The position numbers were made by a program, and so were the translations under genes. Of a stretch of DNA of 64,000 bases, positions 18,588 through 27,903 are shown piece by piece. The DNA lies in contig NZ_JBMOVV010000001.1 of the NCBI RefSeq assembly GCF_049472135.1, positions 124,001 through 188,000 on the forward strand, given 5' to 3'. Under the pieces are notes generated by a model that did no database searches, was not told the origin of the DNA, and was given only the letters and a program-made list of their open reading frames with translations. Position 1 is the first letter of the stretch. The number at the start of each line of letters is the position of its first letter. The stretch is from Arcobacter_B sp049472135 (lineage in GTDB: Bacteria > Campylobacterota > Campylobacteria > Campylobacterales > Arcobacteraceae).

Positions 18588-19835
18588 ATGGTTGAAAAAA
18601 ATAGATGGCTTATGGCATTAAGTGCTGTAGGTGTTCATATTTGTATTGGTTCTGTGTATGCTTGGAGTGTATATGTAAATCCAATTCAAAAACAAATGTC
18701 TTGGACATTAACTGATGTTACAATTGCATTTAGTATTGCAATTTTCTTTTTAGGATTATCAGCAGCACTTATGGGGAAGTTTGTTGAAAAAAATGGTCCT
18801 AGAGTTTCTGCAATAATTGCAGCTTCACTTTTTGGTTTAGGAACAGCTGGTTCTGGATTAGCAATTATGATGGAATCAAAATTGCTTTTATACTTTTTTT
18901 ACGGAGTTTTAGGTGGATGTGGATTAGGAATAGGATATATCTCACCTGTATCAACTTTAGTAAAATGGTTTCCTGATAAAAGGGGTATGGCAACAGGTTT
19001 AGCAATCATGGGGTTTGGATTTGCTTCTGCTATATGGGGACCTACTATCAAAATATTAATAGAAAAAGTTGGAATTTCTGGAACATTCTTTATTTTAGGT
19101 GCTATTTATTTTGTTGTTATGTTTGCTTCTGCACTATATTTAGAAAAGCCAGAAGAGAACTATCTTCCTAAAAAGTTTAAGAAGAAAATAAAAGAGGGGA
19201 AGAAAAAACTAAAAGAAGATTTAGCTTTATTAACGCTAAACGAAGCTATTAAAACACCAAGATTTTATGGTCTTTGGATAATGTTATTTATAAATGTAAC
19301 TTGTGGTATTGCATTAATTGGTGTAGCATCTCCTCTTTTACAAGAAGTTATTGGTATTTCTGCAATAGCAGCAGCTGCAGCTGTTGGACTTATGGGAATT
19401 TTTAATGGAGCAGGAAGAATTGTATGGGCTTCATTATCTGATTATTTAACAAGACCTGTTGTTTATATCATTTTCTTTTTAACACAAGCAATTGCATTTT
19501 ATGTGCTTCCTTCAATTTCAGAAATTATTATCTTCCAAGTAGTTATTTACTTTATTATGAGTTGTTATGGTGGAGGATTCGCTTCAATCCCTGCATATAT
19601 TGGAGATATTTTTGGTACTAAAGAGCTTGGTGCTATTCATGGTTATATTTTAACAGCTTGGGCAGCAGCAGGATTAGTTGGGCCTCTAATTATCTCGCTT
19701 GTTAAAGATTCAACAGGATCTTATTCTCAAACACTTTATGTTTTTGCTGGTTTTTTTGTAGTAGCATTTGTAGTTTCAATAATGATGTTAATTAATATCA
19801 AATCTATTGAAAAAAAGAAAAAAGAAATAAATTAA
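18588..19835 (+). CDS. OFA family MFS transporter
   Basis: This is a 415-residue, 12-helix major facilitator. The N-terminal HICIGSVYAWSVYVNP is the signature of the oxalate/formate antiporter (OFA) family. GIGYISPVSTLVKWFPDKRG in the helix 4-5 region and WAAAGLVGPLI near the end are also typical. OFA members carry small carboxylates (oxalate, formate, lactate, pyruvate). Which one is transported here cannot be told. The segment FKKKIKEGKKKLKEDLALL is the long basic central loop. It is monocistronic by spacing. Confidence 0.88.
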   Translation: MVEKNRWLMALSAVGVHICIGSVYAWSVYVNPIQKQMSWTLTDVTIAFSIAIFFLGLSAALMGKFVEKNGPRVSAIIAASLFGLGTAGSGLAIMMESKLLLYFFYGVLGGCGLGIGYISPVSTLVKWFPDKRGMATGLAIMGFGFASAIWGPTIKILIEKVGISGTFFILGAIYFVVMFASALYLEKPEENYLPKKFKKKIKEGKKKLKEDLALLTLNEAIKTPRFYGLWIMLFINVTCGIALIGVASPLLQEVIGISAIAAAAAVGLMGIFNGAGRIVWASLSDYLTRPVVYIIFFLTQAIAFYVLPSISEIIIFQVVIYFIMSCYGGGFASIPAYIGDIFGTKELGAIHGYILTAWAAAGLVGPLIISLVKDSTGSYSQTLYVFAGFFVVAFVVSIMMLINIKSIEKKKKEIN

Positions 19836-19891
19836 ATCTCTTGAATTAACTCTATGATATAATAGAAATATTATATTTATAGGGTTAAACT

Positions 19892-20599
19892 ATGCTTTTT
19901 GAAGTTATTATATTCTCATTTATTGCTGGTATTACTGTTTTTTTAGGTGGTATAAGCTCATATTTTTTTGAAAAAACTATTACAAATAGATTAATAAAAA
20001 GAAAAATTGTCCATTTTTTTACAGCTTTTGTTACAGGTATTATGCTCTCAGCCGTGGCATTTGTTTTGATACCAAAAGGAATGGAAGGTTTAAATGTTGG
20101 TTCAAGTGTATTTATTTTTTTAACTGGGGCTTTTACTTTTTACTATCTTGACAGTTTTATTCAAAAAAATAGTGCTAATATTCCTCAAGTTTTAGCAATG
20201 CTTTTAGATTTTATACCTGAATCAATTGCCTTAGGGGCACTTTTTGTATATGACCATAATATAGGGATATTACTTGCTATATTTATTGCATTTCAGAACT
20301 TTCCAGAAGCTTTCAACTCATATATTGAGCTTAGAGACTCTCATTTTTCAAAATACAAATCTTTGATAATTCTTTTTTGTCTAAGTTTTGTAGGTGTGAT
20401 TTTCTCTTTACTTGGCTATTACTTTTTAAAAGATACTTACGAGATTACATCTGCATTAATGATATTTGCAGCAGGTGGAATTTTGTATTTAATTTTCCAA
20501 GATATTGCACCTTCAATTAGAGTTAAAAATAGTAGATTTATAGCTATGGGAGTTAATTTGGGGTTTATTATAGGGATGTTAAGTGAAGCACTAATGTAG
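19892..20599 (+). CDS. ZIP-like metal transporter family protein
   Basis: This 235-residue protein has about eight hydrophobic helices. Two ZIP-type signatures are visible: LLDFIPESIALG (104-115) and FQNFPEAFNSY (134-144), matching the metal-site helices 4 and 5. The first usually has histidine where this protein has Asp106, and the second His is Gln135. Acidic ligands in both PE motifs remain. Substrate is uncertain, with zinc, iron or manganese possible. The last codons form one arm of the terminator at 20585. Confidence 0.72.
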   Translation: MLFEVIIFSFIAGITVFLGGISSYFFEKTITNRLIKRKIVHFFTAFVTGIMLSAVAFVLIPKGMEGLNVGSSVFIFLTGAFTFYYLDSFIQKNSANIPQVLAMLLDFIPESIALGALFVYDHNIGILLAIFIAFQNFPEAFNSYIELRDSHFSKYKSLIILFCLSFVGVIFSLLGYYFLKDTYEITSALMIFAAGGILYLIFQDIAPSIRVKNSRFIAMGVNLGFIIGMLSEALM

Positions 20600-20615
20600 T
20601 GCTTCTTTTATTTTT
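20585..20615. terminator. bidirectional intrinsic terminator
   Basis: GAAGCACTA (20585-20593) pairs with TAGTGCTTC (20597-20605) around a three-base loop, followed by TTTTATTTTTT. It overlaps the last codons of the ZIP-like gene. On the other strand AAGAAGCAC follows an A-rich stretch, so it may also end the minus-strand GGDEF-EAL transcript. Confidence 0.8.
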
Positions 20616-23163
20616 TATGAAATTCTAAAGATGGTTTTCCCATATGGTATCCTTGACAATAATCAATATTTAGTAAATCAAGTGTTTTAACTATCTCTTC
20701 ATTTTCTACAAATTCAGCGATTGTTTTTACATTTAGTTCTTGTGCTAAAGTAGAAATACTATTTACAAAAGCTCTATCTTTAGGGTCTTTATTTATATTT
20801 ATAATAAAATCACCATCAATTTTAAGATAATCAATTGGAAACTTCTTTATATAGTGGAAAGATGAGAAACCTGAACCAAAATCATCAATAGCAAATTTGT
20901 AACCTTCTGATTTTAAGTTTTGTACAAACCTTTCAAGTAAAGAGAAGTTTTTTACAGTCTCTCTTTCTGTTATTTCAAATACAATATGGTCTTTTTGAAT
21001 ACCATAATCTTTTACAAGACTGTTTATTTTATTGATAAAGTCACCTACAATTAAAGATTTTGGTGATAAGTTTATAAATAATAAACCATCATAGTTTGTA
21101 TTTCTTATTTGTTCAAATGCTTTTTCAATAACAATCAAGTCCATTTTATTTATAAGACCCCTTGCTTCTGCTATTTCTATAAATTCAAAGGCAGATATAA
21201 TTTTATCTTCATGTTTTATTCTCATTAAAAGCTCATGAATGATTACATCATTTTCATTACTTGGACTTGGTTTTATTGGTTGGAAATAAGGATAAATTTC
21301 ATTGTTTTCAATGGCATTTATTAAAAGAGATGACTTCTCTTGATTTTGTTTTAATACATATGAAATATCTTCATTTGTTGGAAGTTTAACTAGGTTTTTA
21401 CCTTCTTCTTTTGCTTGATACATCATATGATCAGCTATAATAAACATCTCTTTTTGAGATAGGGTATGAGTAGGGTAAACACAAACACCAATAGAAATAG
21501 TAAGTCCTATTTTATTCCCATCTGGAGTTTCAAGTTTTGTATTACTTATCTCTTTTGAGATTCTATTAGCAACTGTTTGTGCTCCATTTTCATCACATTC
21601 AGGAAGAATAATTGTAAATTCATCTCCTCCATATCTTGCTACAATATCCTCATCTCTTTTATGTGTTTCTAAAACATCAGCAATTGTTTGTAAGAACTTA
21701 TCTCCAAAACTATGACCATAATTATCATTGATGTGTTTGAAGTTATCACAATCAATAATCATTAAAGCAAATGAGTATTCATGTCTATTTGCCCTTTTTA
21801 TTTCATAAGTCATCATATCGTTGAAAACTCTTTGGTTAAATAAATCAGTTAAAGGATCTCTTGCTGCGTAATATTCTAAGTCTTGAGTATATTTATGAAT
21901 AGCTTTAACTGAACCAACTAAATTTGCCATAGTAGTTAAAATAGAGTCAATTACAATATATCTTACTGGATCCATTGCTATTACTGATTGAAGACCAATT
22001 CCTACAATTCCACCAATCTTAGGACTTTCTAAAAATAGGGATTTTGATCTATATTCAATATCTTCTTTTTTTAGGTTTACAAGTTTTTCATGTCTATTTG
22101 CAATAATATGTTTTATTTTAAAGTCACTCATTCCTTTAAAATGTTCAGAAGTTTTTAGCATATTTTCAACATACTCTTCAAAAACTTCTTTTACTTCTTC
22201 TTGAGGTATAGCTAACCAAAAAATATCTACTTCAAACTGGTCATCACCAACTCTAAACATAGTCATTAAAGTATATGTTTCCATGATTTTATTTATCTCT
22301 AATAATAAATCACTTATATACTCTCTCCAATCTTTTACTACATCAGAAGTAATAATAAATTTATCAAGTAATTTAATCTCAAATTCTAATAGTTCTTTAT
22401 CAACAGCTACATTTTTTAGTTTATCAGCCATATCATCTACATTTACAATGATTTCATTAAACTCTTTAAAATATAAATCAATATTTCTTGAATCAAACTT
22501 CTTAAAATCATCAATAGAGTTGATGTTTTCAACTTTTTCTTTAAATAGCTCTAAACTTTTTGAAATCTTTTTACTTGTATACCTAGATGAAATAAAAGCA
22601 GAAATATAAAATATTGGGATAATAATTAAGAAAAATATTATGTATTGAAATTTTGATTCATTAAAAATATCATTCAAATCTTGAGTTACTTCAACAACAC
22701 CTAAAGTGTCTCCTTCTGTTACATTTGAATGACATTTCATACACTCTTGATTTGCTTTAAGAGGTAATATATTTCTTACGATATTGTTTTCAAAAGATTT
22801 AAACTCATTTTTATCTGAATTTAAAATATCAATTAAAATTTGGTCTTTTTGTTTTTCTTTGATTTCTCCAAATAACTCTTTTACACTATTTGCTCTATAA
22901 ACATTTATATCATAGTTACTATTTTTAAAGTTTTCTTCCAAAGATTTAGTAAATAGATTTAAATCTTCTCTACTCCATCCTTTTCTCATAATTTGATACA
23001 TTGATGAAAAAACTTGATTGGATATACTTTCTGAATGCTTTAATGCTTCCTCTTTAGTGATACTTGTATGAAGATAAGTACTAAAAATAAAACAGATTAC
23101 GAAGATAATGGAAACTAAAAGAATTTTACTTGAAAAGATGTAGTTTTTAAAAGTTTTTTGCAT
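20608..23163 (-). CDS. haem-type (CxxCH) GGDEF-EAL protein
   Basis: This is an 851-residue c-di-GMP enzyme. The N-terminal helix (about 12-30), a periplasmic DUF3365/Tll0287-like domain with CMKCH (141-145), a second helix (about 172-192), a linker with coiled coil and a GAF-like portion (about 265-425), then GGDEF (512-516) with an RxxD I-site (RDED, 503-506), and EAL. The EAL motif reads ELLMR (644-648). DDFGSGFSS (760-768), INLSPKS and QGYHMGKP are preserved, so phosphodiesterase activity is plausible. Both activities may be present. The haem motif suggests redox or gas sensing. Confidence 0.9.
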   Translation of the reverse strand: MQKTFKNYIFSSKILLVSIIFVICFIFSTYLHTSITKEEALKHSESISNQVFSSMYQIMRKGWSREDLNLFTKSLEENFKNSNYDINVYRANSVKELFGEIKEKQKDQILIDILNSDKNEFKSFENNIVRNILPLKANQECMKCHSNVTEGDTLGVVEVTQDLNDIFNESKFQYIIFFLIIIPIFYISAFISSRYTSKKISKSLELFKEKVENINSIDDFKKFDSRNIDLYFKEFNEIIVNVDDMADKLKNVAVDKELLEFEIKLLDKFIITSDVVKDWREYISDLLLEINKIMETYTLMTMFRVGDDQFEVDIFWLAIPQEEVKEVFEEYVENMLKTSEHFKGMSDFKIKHIIANRHEKLVNLKKEDIEYRSKSLFLESPKIGGIVGIGLQSVIAMDPVRYIVIDSILTTMANLVGSVKAIHKYTQDLEYYAARDPLTDLFNQRVFNDMMTYEIKRANRHEYSFALMIIDCDNFKHINDNYGHSFGDKFLQTIADVLETHKRDEDIVARYGGDEFTIILPECDENGAQTVANRISKEISNTKLETPDGNKIGLTISIGVCVYPTHTLSQKEMFIIADHMMYQAKEEGKNLVKLPTNEDISYVLKQNQEKSSLLINAIENNEIYPYFQPIKPSPSNENDVIIHELLMRIKHEDKIISAFEFIEIAEARGLINKMDLIVIEKAFEQIRNTNYDGLLFINLSPKSLIVGDFINKINSLVKDYGIQKDHIVFEITERETVKNFSLLERFVQNLKSEGYKFAIDDFGSGFSSFHYIKKFPIDYLKIDGDFIININKDPKDRAFVNSISTLAQELNVKTIAEFVENEEIVKTLDLLNIDYCQGYHMGKPSLEFHKK

Positions 23164-23170
23164 AAGAAAC

Positions 23171-23253
23171 CTTATTTTACAAAGATTAAATATTCTATCC
23201 TATAAATATTTAAAATATTATTTCAAAATTTAATAATAACCTTGTAAAATAAG
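23171..23253. repeat. 12-bp inverted repeat upstream of the GGDEF-EAL gene
   Basis: CTTATTTTACAA (23171-23182) recurs as its exact reverse complement TTGTAAAATAAG (23242-23253), 59 bases apart, just before the start of the GGDEF-EAL gene and after the SDR stop. In AT-rich DNA this can arise by chance. It might be a paired operator. Confidence 0.35.
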
Positions 23254-23287
23254 AAATTTAGGTAATTTTAGTTTTTAAATAACTTTA

Positions 23288-23977
23288 CTAGATGTTTCTT
23301 ACATCTATAAAATCACCACTTGTAAATTTATTTATATTAGTAACTACATTATCTAATCTTGCTGCGGCTTCATTTGGTTTTTGTATATTTGATTCTTTTA
23401 ACCTTTTGGCAGAAGGAAACTCTTCATCGTTTATATCAAATCTAATATAATCAGTCATTGGAGTTTCAATAACTCCTGGTGCTACAGCTAAAAGTGTTGT
23501 ATTTGTTAATTCTTTTGAGTAAAGATTTATAAGCATATTAACACCAGCTTTAGATAAACTATAAGATGCCCAACCTTTAGAACCATTTACAGAAGCTCCC
23601 GAAGAAATTGCAATAATATTTTTAACTTCAATATTTACAAATAAATCAAGTAACTCTTTGTTTGCATAAACATTTAGTTCATAAACTTCTTTTAGCTCAC
23701 TAACATTTACATCAAAAGAGGATTTTATTTCTCCTAACATACCTGCATTTAAATATACAACTTCAATGTTTTTTATCTCTTCTATAAAACTTTTAAGTGT
23801 TGGTTTTATATTTTCTATTTTTGATAGGTCAAACTCTTTAAAAATAAAGTTTTTATTTTCAATATTAGGTTTTGTTCTGCTTATACCATAAACTTTAAAT
23901 CCTTTATTTAAATATAAGTTAGTTAAAGCAAGTCCTAGCCCTGAACTGCATCCTGTAATTAAAATATTTTTTGACAT
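23288..23977 (-). CDS. SDR family oxidoreductase
   Basis: This is a 229-residue short-chain dehydrogenase. TGCSSGLG (8-15) binds the nucleotide, NAG is at 77-79, and the catalytic Ser126, Tyr139 and Lys143 are in place (SSGASVNG, YSLSK). An Arg in GISRTK after beta-2 suggests NADP(H), by family precedent. Its end (SGDFIDVRNI) follows the fold. The substrate is unknown. The start at 23977 is preceded by AAAAGGTAT. It lies upstream of the GGDEF-EAL gene on the same strand, with a 124-base gap. Confidence 0.88.
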   Translation of the reverse strand: MSKNILITGCSSGLGLALTNLYLNKGFKVYGISRTKPNIENKNFIFKEFDLSKIENIKPTLKSFIEEIKNIEVVYLNAGMLGEIKSSFDVNVSELKEVYELNVYANKELLDLFVNIEVKNIIAISSGASVNGSKGWASYSLSKAGVNMLINLYSKELTNTTLLAVAPGVIETPMTDYIRFDINDEEFPSAKRLKESNIQKPNEAAARLDNVVTNINKFTSGDFIDVRNI

Positions 23978-24098
23978 TAAATACCTTTTGTCTTTATTAT
24001 TTAGTATATTATATTATGTTAATCTTTATTAAAATCTATTTAGATATAATATTTTCAATTTAAAAAGGAAACAAGTTTATCTATAGACTTAAAGACAA

Positions 24099-25238
24099 TT
24101 GCATCAATTTAAAATAACACAGAAAATAAAAAACTTAGATATATCAAATTTAAAAAACAATCTTTTTCACTACTCTTATGATAGTAAAAGCTTAAGAGCT
24201 TTATTTAAAAGTAATATATCAGAAGAGGACCCTTCATATATATCAGCATATGGAAGTTTTAGAGGTGAGGTTTATGAAAATATAGTTTATGAACTATTAA
24301 TGGAATTTGCCATAGATGAAGAATTGATTACTAGATTTGTTGTAAAAGGTCCATATCAAGATAAAGAGAATAAATATATCAAAAGTGGTTTATTAATAGA
24401 TAGAAGTTCTCAAATAGTTTATAAATCTGCATATAAGGATATTAGTGAGTTTGATGCACTATTTTTCACTAAAGATTCTGTATATTTTGTAGAAATGAGT
24501 ACTTCTAAAAAAACTTCAAGTTTAAATAAAAGATTAGCTAAAAAATATGCTCTTTTAAAAATGATTTTCCCGACTTTACAAATCAGAGCTTTAATTGTTT
24601 TAACACAAGGTTCAATTGGGATTAGAAACTTTCCAGACTATGCTACAGTTTGGGTTACTAAAGATTTAGAAAATGAAGACTTAATCAAAAAAATTATCTT
24701 CTCAAAAAGAAATAAAAAAAATATAAAAACTTTAAGACCTCCTCAACATAAGAAGTTTGTTGAGGCTTTAAGTGTTAGATATAAAAAGTTTCAATATTTT
24801 CCTACATTAGAGTGGATTTTAACAAAAGCTAGATCAAACCCAAAATTTATTGTAGATTTGAAATTCTTTTCATCTTATAAACTTGGGCTATATTTTGATA
24901 TTTATACAAAACTTTATATTGGATTTATAAGTAGTGAAGACTTTAGAGTATTATGTCCTACTTTTAATATGGATGTAAGAGACAATAGAGTTATTGTAAC
25001 TATTGAAAAAGTTAATCAAACACAATTAGATTTAGTCTATTATGCAAAGCTTACTAATGGTGTTTTAAAAAGAATAAGACTTTTAGAAGATGATGAGATT
25101 TCAGTAAAAGATAAAGAGCCAGATGGTTTTACAAATGCTGAAGTTAGATTTTTTATGAAGATTTTAGAAGAGAAACATAAGCTTTATGTTAAAAATATTA
25201 ACTTTATAAAAGATAAACTTTTTTTAATCAAAAAATAA
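24099..25238 (+). CDS. uncharacterised protein, possible PD-(D/E)XK fold
   Basis: I do not recognise this 379-residue protein. It has no signal or membrane segment. A helix with Glu57 and Glu60 (FRGEVYENIVYELL) precedes ISEFDALFF (Asp119) and VYFVEMSTSKK (Glu132). The order helix-Glu, beta-Asp, beta-Glu resembles the core of the restriction-nuclease-like fold, with E-x-S/T in place of E-x-K. That is inference. The second half (about 200-379) is not recognisable. The start is TTG at 24099; the frame is closed by a stop at 24090, and the AAGGA at about 24065 is too far to be certain. Confidence 0.6.
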   Translation: MHQFKITQKIKNLDISNLKNNLFHYSYDSKSLRALFKSNISEEDPSYISAYGSFRGEVYENIVYELLMEFAIDEELITRFVVKGPYQDKENKYIKSGLLIDRSSQIVYKSAYKDISEFDALFFTKDSVYFVEMSTSKKTSSLNKRLAKKYALLKMIFPTLQIRALIVLTQGSIGIRNFPDYATVWVTKDLENEDLIKKIIFSKRNKKNIKTLRPPQHKKFVEALSVRYKKFQYFPTLEWILTKARSNPKFIVDLKFFSSYKLGLYFDIYTKLYIGFISSEDFRVLCPTFNMDVRDNRVIVTIEKVNQTQLDLVYYAKLTNGVLKRIRLLEDDEISVKDKEPDGFTNAEVRFFMKILEEKHKLYVKNINFIKDKLFLIKK

Positions 25239-25271
25239 AAAAGCTTTTACATTTTATATAAAAGCTTTTTT
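25237..25271. terminator. bidirectional intrinsic terminator
   Basis: AAAAAAGCTTTTA (25237-25249) pairs over 13 bases with TAAAAGCTTTTTT (25259-25271) across a nine-base loop. It separates the convergent genes ending at 25238 and 25247. The A and T tracts on both sides fit termination in both directions. Confidence 0.85.
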
Positions 25272-27124
25272 TGAATTTTATCATATCTGTACACATCATT
25301 TCTAAATTGTAATTTACCATTTTCATCAACCCAAGAAGTTAAATAAACCATATGTACTGGAATTTGTTTTTTTAAGTCTATTGATTTTTTCTCAATTTGA
25401 GTTAGCACTTCTTTTGCTTCATTAAAATCAAAATTATCATCTTCTTTAGATATAGCCTCTAATAGTTTTTTGGGCTCTTCTAATCTAACACAACCATGAG
25501 AATAAGCTCTTTTTGTATATTTAAAATATCTTTTAGCAGGTGAGTCATGTAAATAAACAGAGTATTTATTTGGGAACATAAATTTCATTCTTCCTAAAGG
25601 ATTAGTGTCACTTGGAACTTGAATAAATCTATATGTTGGTTGTTTAGTTGTTTCTTCTTTTACAAGAAGTTCTTCATTTTGCTCCTCTTGTGCTAGTTTT
25701 TCTTCTTCTTTTGGTATGATTGTGTTTATATCGATTTCACTTATATCAAATGTATCAGATTTATAATCCCAATTTTCATGAATGTTTATACCTTTTTCTT
25801 TTAAATAGTTAGGGTTTTCTAAGACTTTTGGAACAATCTCTTTTTCTACAATACTTTCAGGGATTTTCCAATAAGGATTTAAAACTACAAAAGATACTCT
25901 ATTTGAAAAAATAGGAGTAGGGTTTTGTCTTTTCCCTACAACAATTGCCATATCAAGTTCAACCTTGTTCTCTTTATACATTTTAAGCTTATATTCTGGA
26001 ATATTTACAAGCAAATATTTATCTCCAAGTGTTCTTGGCATCCATCTCATTCTTTCTAAATTTAGTCTCATTTTTAAAATTTTTTCTTCGACAGACATAT
26101 TTAGAATTCTTCTTGTTTGCGAACCAACTATTCCATCAGCTACTAAGCCATGATTCTTTTGAAATGAAATTACAGCCTCTTTTACATATTTATCAAATAC
26201 TTTATAGCAATTGTTTTCAATAATGTCTGAGCCTTGAGTAACGATATCATCATCTTGAATATCTTCATAGTTACCTTTTGCAATAGTGTTTGTAACTAAA
26301 TTTTGTGTTTCTATTGTAATATCACATTCATTTTTTGCTAAATCATTACTTTGTAAAAGTCTCTGTCTTAAAAGTTTTACATTATCGTTTACATGTCCTT
26401 CTTTTAAGACTTTGAATTTTGGAAGTTTAATATACCCTCCAGCTTCTGCTAGTTTTTCAAACTCTTTTATTTTATTTTCAAGCTCTTTTGCTTGAGGGAA
26501 AGTATAGTTCACAGCATTAAATGCAATATTTAAGTCATTTTGATCTAATGCTTCTTTTAGTAGTTTTATTTTGTTTTTTCTTATGTTGTATTTTTCCCAA
26601 CCAGCATGAATATCATCTTTTTCTTCAAGCTCTTTTAGAGTTTTTTCAAACTCTTTCCAGTCTATAAAACCACTACCTAAATAGCCCATATATTTACTAT
26701 AAATACTTGTTAACATAAAGTCGATTTTGGCCATGCTTTCAATATAGTTTTCAGGATTTTTGTCTAAGCTATTTAATTTATCAAGGATAGTGCTAAATTT
26801 AAATATTTTTTCAACTTGAGGTTTTAAAACAGGGTCGCTTTTGATAGTTGTAAAAAGTTCAGAAACTGTGTTTTTTACACCTTTTTCATCAATCCATATC
26901 ATTTGGTAGTCAAAAACTTTATAATACTTTTTTAAAGAGTATCTTGATAAGAACATAGTTCTTGTTTTTTTATCTTTTAAAAGTCTTTTTATTGTCTCTT
27001 GACTTTTTTGTTCAAATGTTACTTCTTCTTTGTTTTCAAGTATGATTTCTTCTTTTTGAATATTACTTGCGTAAGTATTTGATAAAAGTAGTATAAAAAT
27101 TGGTATAAATAGTTTTCTTAGCAT
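25247..27124 (-). CDS. murein L,D-transpeptidase (YcbB-like)
   Basis: This is a 625-residue periplasmic enzyme that forms meso-DAP cross-links or attaches partners to peptidoglycan. A signal peptide (1-19) is followed by a large helical region, a peptidoglycan-binding motif (about 325-340: YVKEAVISFQKNHGLVADG), and the YkuD catalytic domain with VVGKRQNPTPIF and the active-site block SHGCVRLEEP near residue 545. The charged insertion between catalytic strands (KEEEKLAQEEQNEEL) occupies the lid or capping loop seen in YcbB-type enzymes. The terminator lies over its last codons. Confidence 0.92.
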   Translation of the reverse strand: MLRKLFIPIFILLLSNTYASNIQKEEIILENKEEVTFEQKSQETIKRLLKDKKTRTMFLSRYSLKKYYKVFDYQMIWIDEKGVKNTVSELFTTIKSDPVLKPQVEKIFKFSTILDKLNSLDKNPENYIESMAKIDFMLTSIYSKYMGYLGSGFIDWKEFEKTLKELEEKDDIHAGWEKYNIRKNKIKLLKEALDQNDLNIAFNAVNYTFPQAKELENKIKEFEKLAEAGGYIKLPKFKVLKEGHVNDNVKLLRQRLLQSNDLAKNECDITIETQNLVTNTIAKGNYEDIQDDDIVTQGSDIIENNCYKVFDKYVKEAVISFQKNHGLVADGIVGSQTRRILNMSVEEKILKMRLNLERMRWMPRTLGDKYLLVNIPEYKLKMYKENKVELDMAIVVGKRQNPTPIFSNRVSFVVLNPYWKIPESIVEKEIVPKVLENPNYLKEKGINIHENWDYKSDTFDISEIDINTIIPKEEEKLAQEEQNEELLVKEETTKQPTYRFIQVPSDTNPLGRMKFMFPNKYSVYLHDSPAKRYFKYTKRAYSHGCVRLEEPKKLLEAISKEDDNFDFNEAKEVLTQIEKKSIDLKKQIPVHMVYLTSWVDENGKLQFRNDVYRYDKIQKKLLYKM

Positions 27125-27174
27125 ATTAAATTTGTAAATCCTTTAAAGTTATTAAATTATATACAAATTAATCT

Positions 27175-27795
27175 TTAATTGTTATGTAGTTTTTTGCAAT
27201 TTACTTGATATTCTACCATTTTATGAAAAGGTGAAAGAAAGCTATTTAAGTCATTTTCTTTAATATTCTCAATATTTTGTTTATTTAACTCTTGAAGTAA
27301 GCAAAATGTTGATTCAATTGTTGATAAACAATAGTCTTGAGGTTGTGTTTTAAATTGGAAGTTTGATTTTAAATCATGTTCAAAACTAAGTTTTGGTAAT
27401 TGTTGAAGATTTGAACTTAGTTTTAACATTTTTTTTGAACAAGGCCATGTTGAATCAAGAATAAAAATAAGTAGTTGTTTATTGTTGGATATTAGTTCTT
27501 TATTTACTTTAATACTATTTTCATGGGGATATAAAAGATATGGATTGTAGTTTTTATTGTTTATTAATTCATTAACTCTTTTATTATTTGTAAAATCAAT
27601 ACCAATAATTACTTCACTATCATAAATAGAGTTTCTTGTCATAAAACCTGTACCATTTTTAGTTTTTTTAAACTCTTTGGGATGCATCAAAATTATAAAC
27701 TTTGTATTTGTATTGATTTTCTCTTTTATATTCTCACAGCTACAAGAAGTTTTAGGTCTATAGCAGTTATAACATTTCTTTAATTCTTTATTCAT
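27175..27795 (-). CDS. DTW domain protein, probable tRNA-uridine aminocarboxypropyltransferase
   Basis: This 206-residue protein has an N-terminal cysteine cluster CYNCYRPKTSCSC, ILMHPKEFKKTKNGTG, the DTW-type motif LDSTWPCSKKM (here D-S-T-W) and a conserved late STIESTFCLLQ. DTW proteins such as TapT (YfiP) and TuaA place the acp3U modification on tRNA position 47 or 20 using SAM. The family assignment is solid; which tRNA site is modified is not. It runs on the same strand as the L,D-transpeptidase gene, 50 bases upstream of it. Confidence 0.85.
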   Translation of the reverse strand: MNKELKKCYNCYRPKTSCSCENIKEKINTNTKFIILMHPKEFKKTKNGTGFMTRNSIYDSEVIIGIDFTNNKRVNELINNKNYNPYLLYPHENSIKVNKELISNNKQLLIFILDSTWPCSKKMLKLSSNLQQLPKLSFEHDLKSNFQFKTQPQDYCLSTIESTFCLLQELNKQNIENIKENDLNSFLSPFHKMVEYQVNCKKLHNN

Positions 27796-27848
27796 TTATA
27801 GTACACTTTAATTTTTTTAGAATTATAGTTAAATACATATTATATTTA

Positions 27849-27876
27849 TTGAAAATTTTGTTAAATTGAATATAAT
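27849..27876 (+). promoter_or_regulatory. sigma-70 promoter for the PnuC/YgjV-like gene
   Basis: TTGAAA (27849-27854) and TATAAT (27871-27876) are 16 bases apart, and a start site near 27883 would leave a leader of about 20 bases before the ATG at 27904. Confidence 0.6.
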
Positions 27877-27903
27877 TGCACAAATTTATTAAAAAGTGAA
27901 TAT

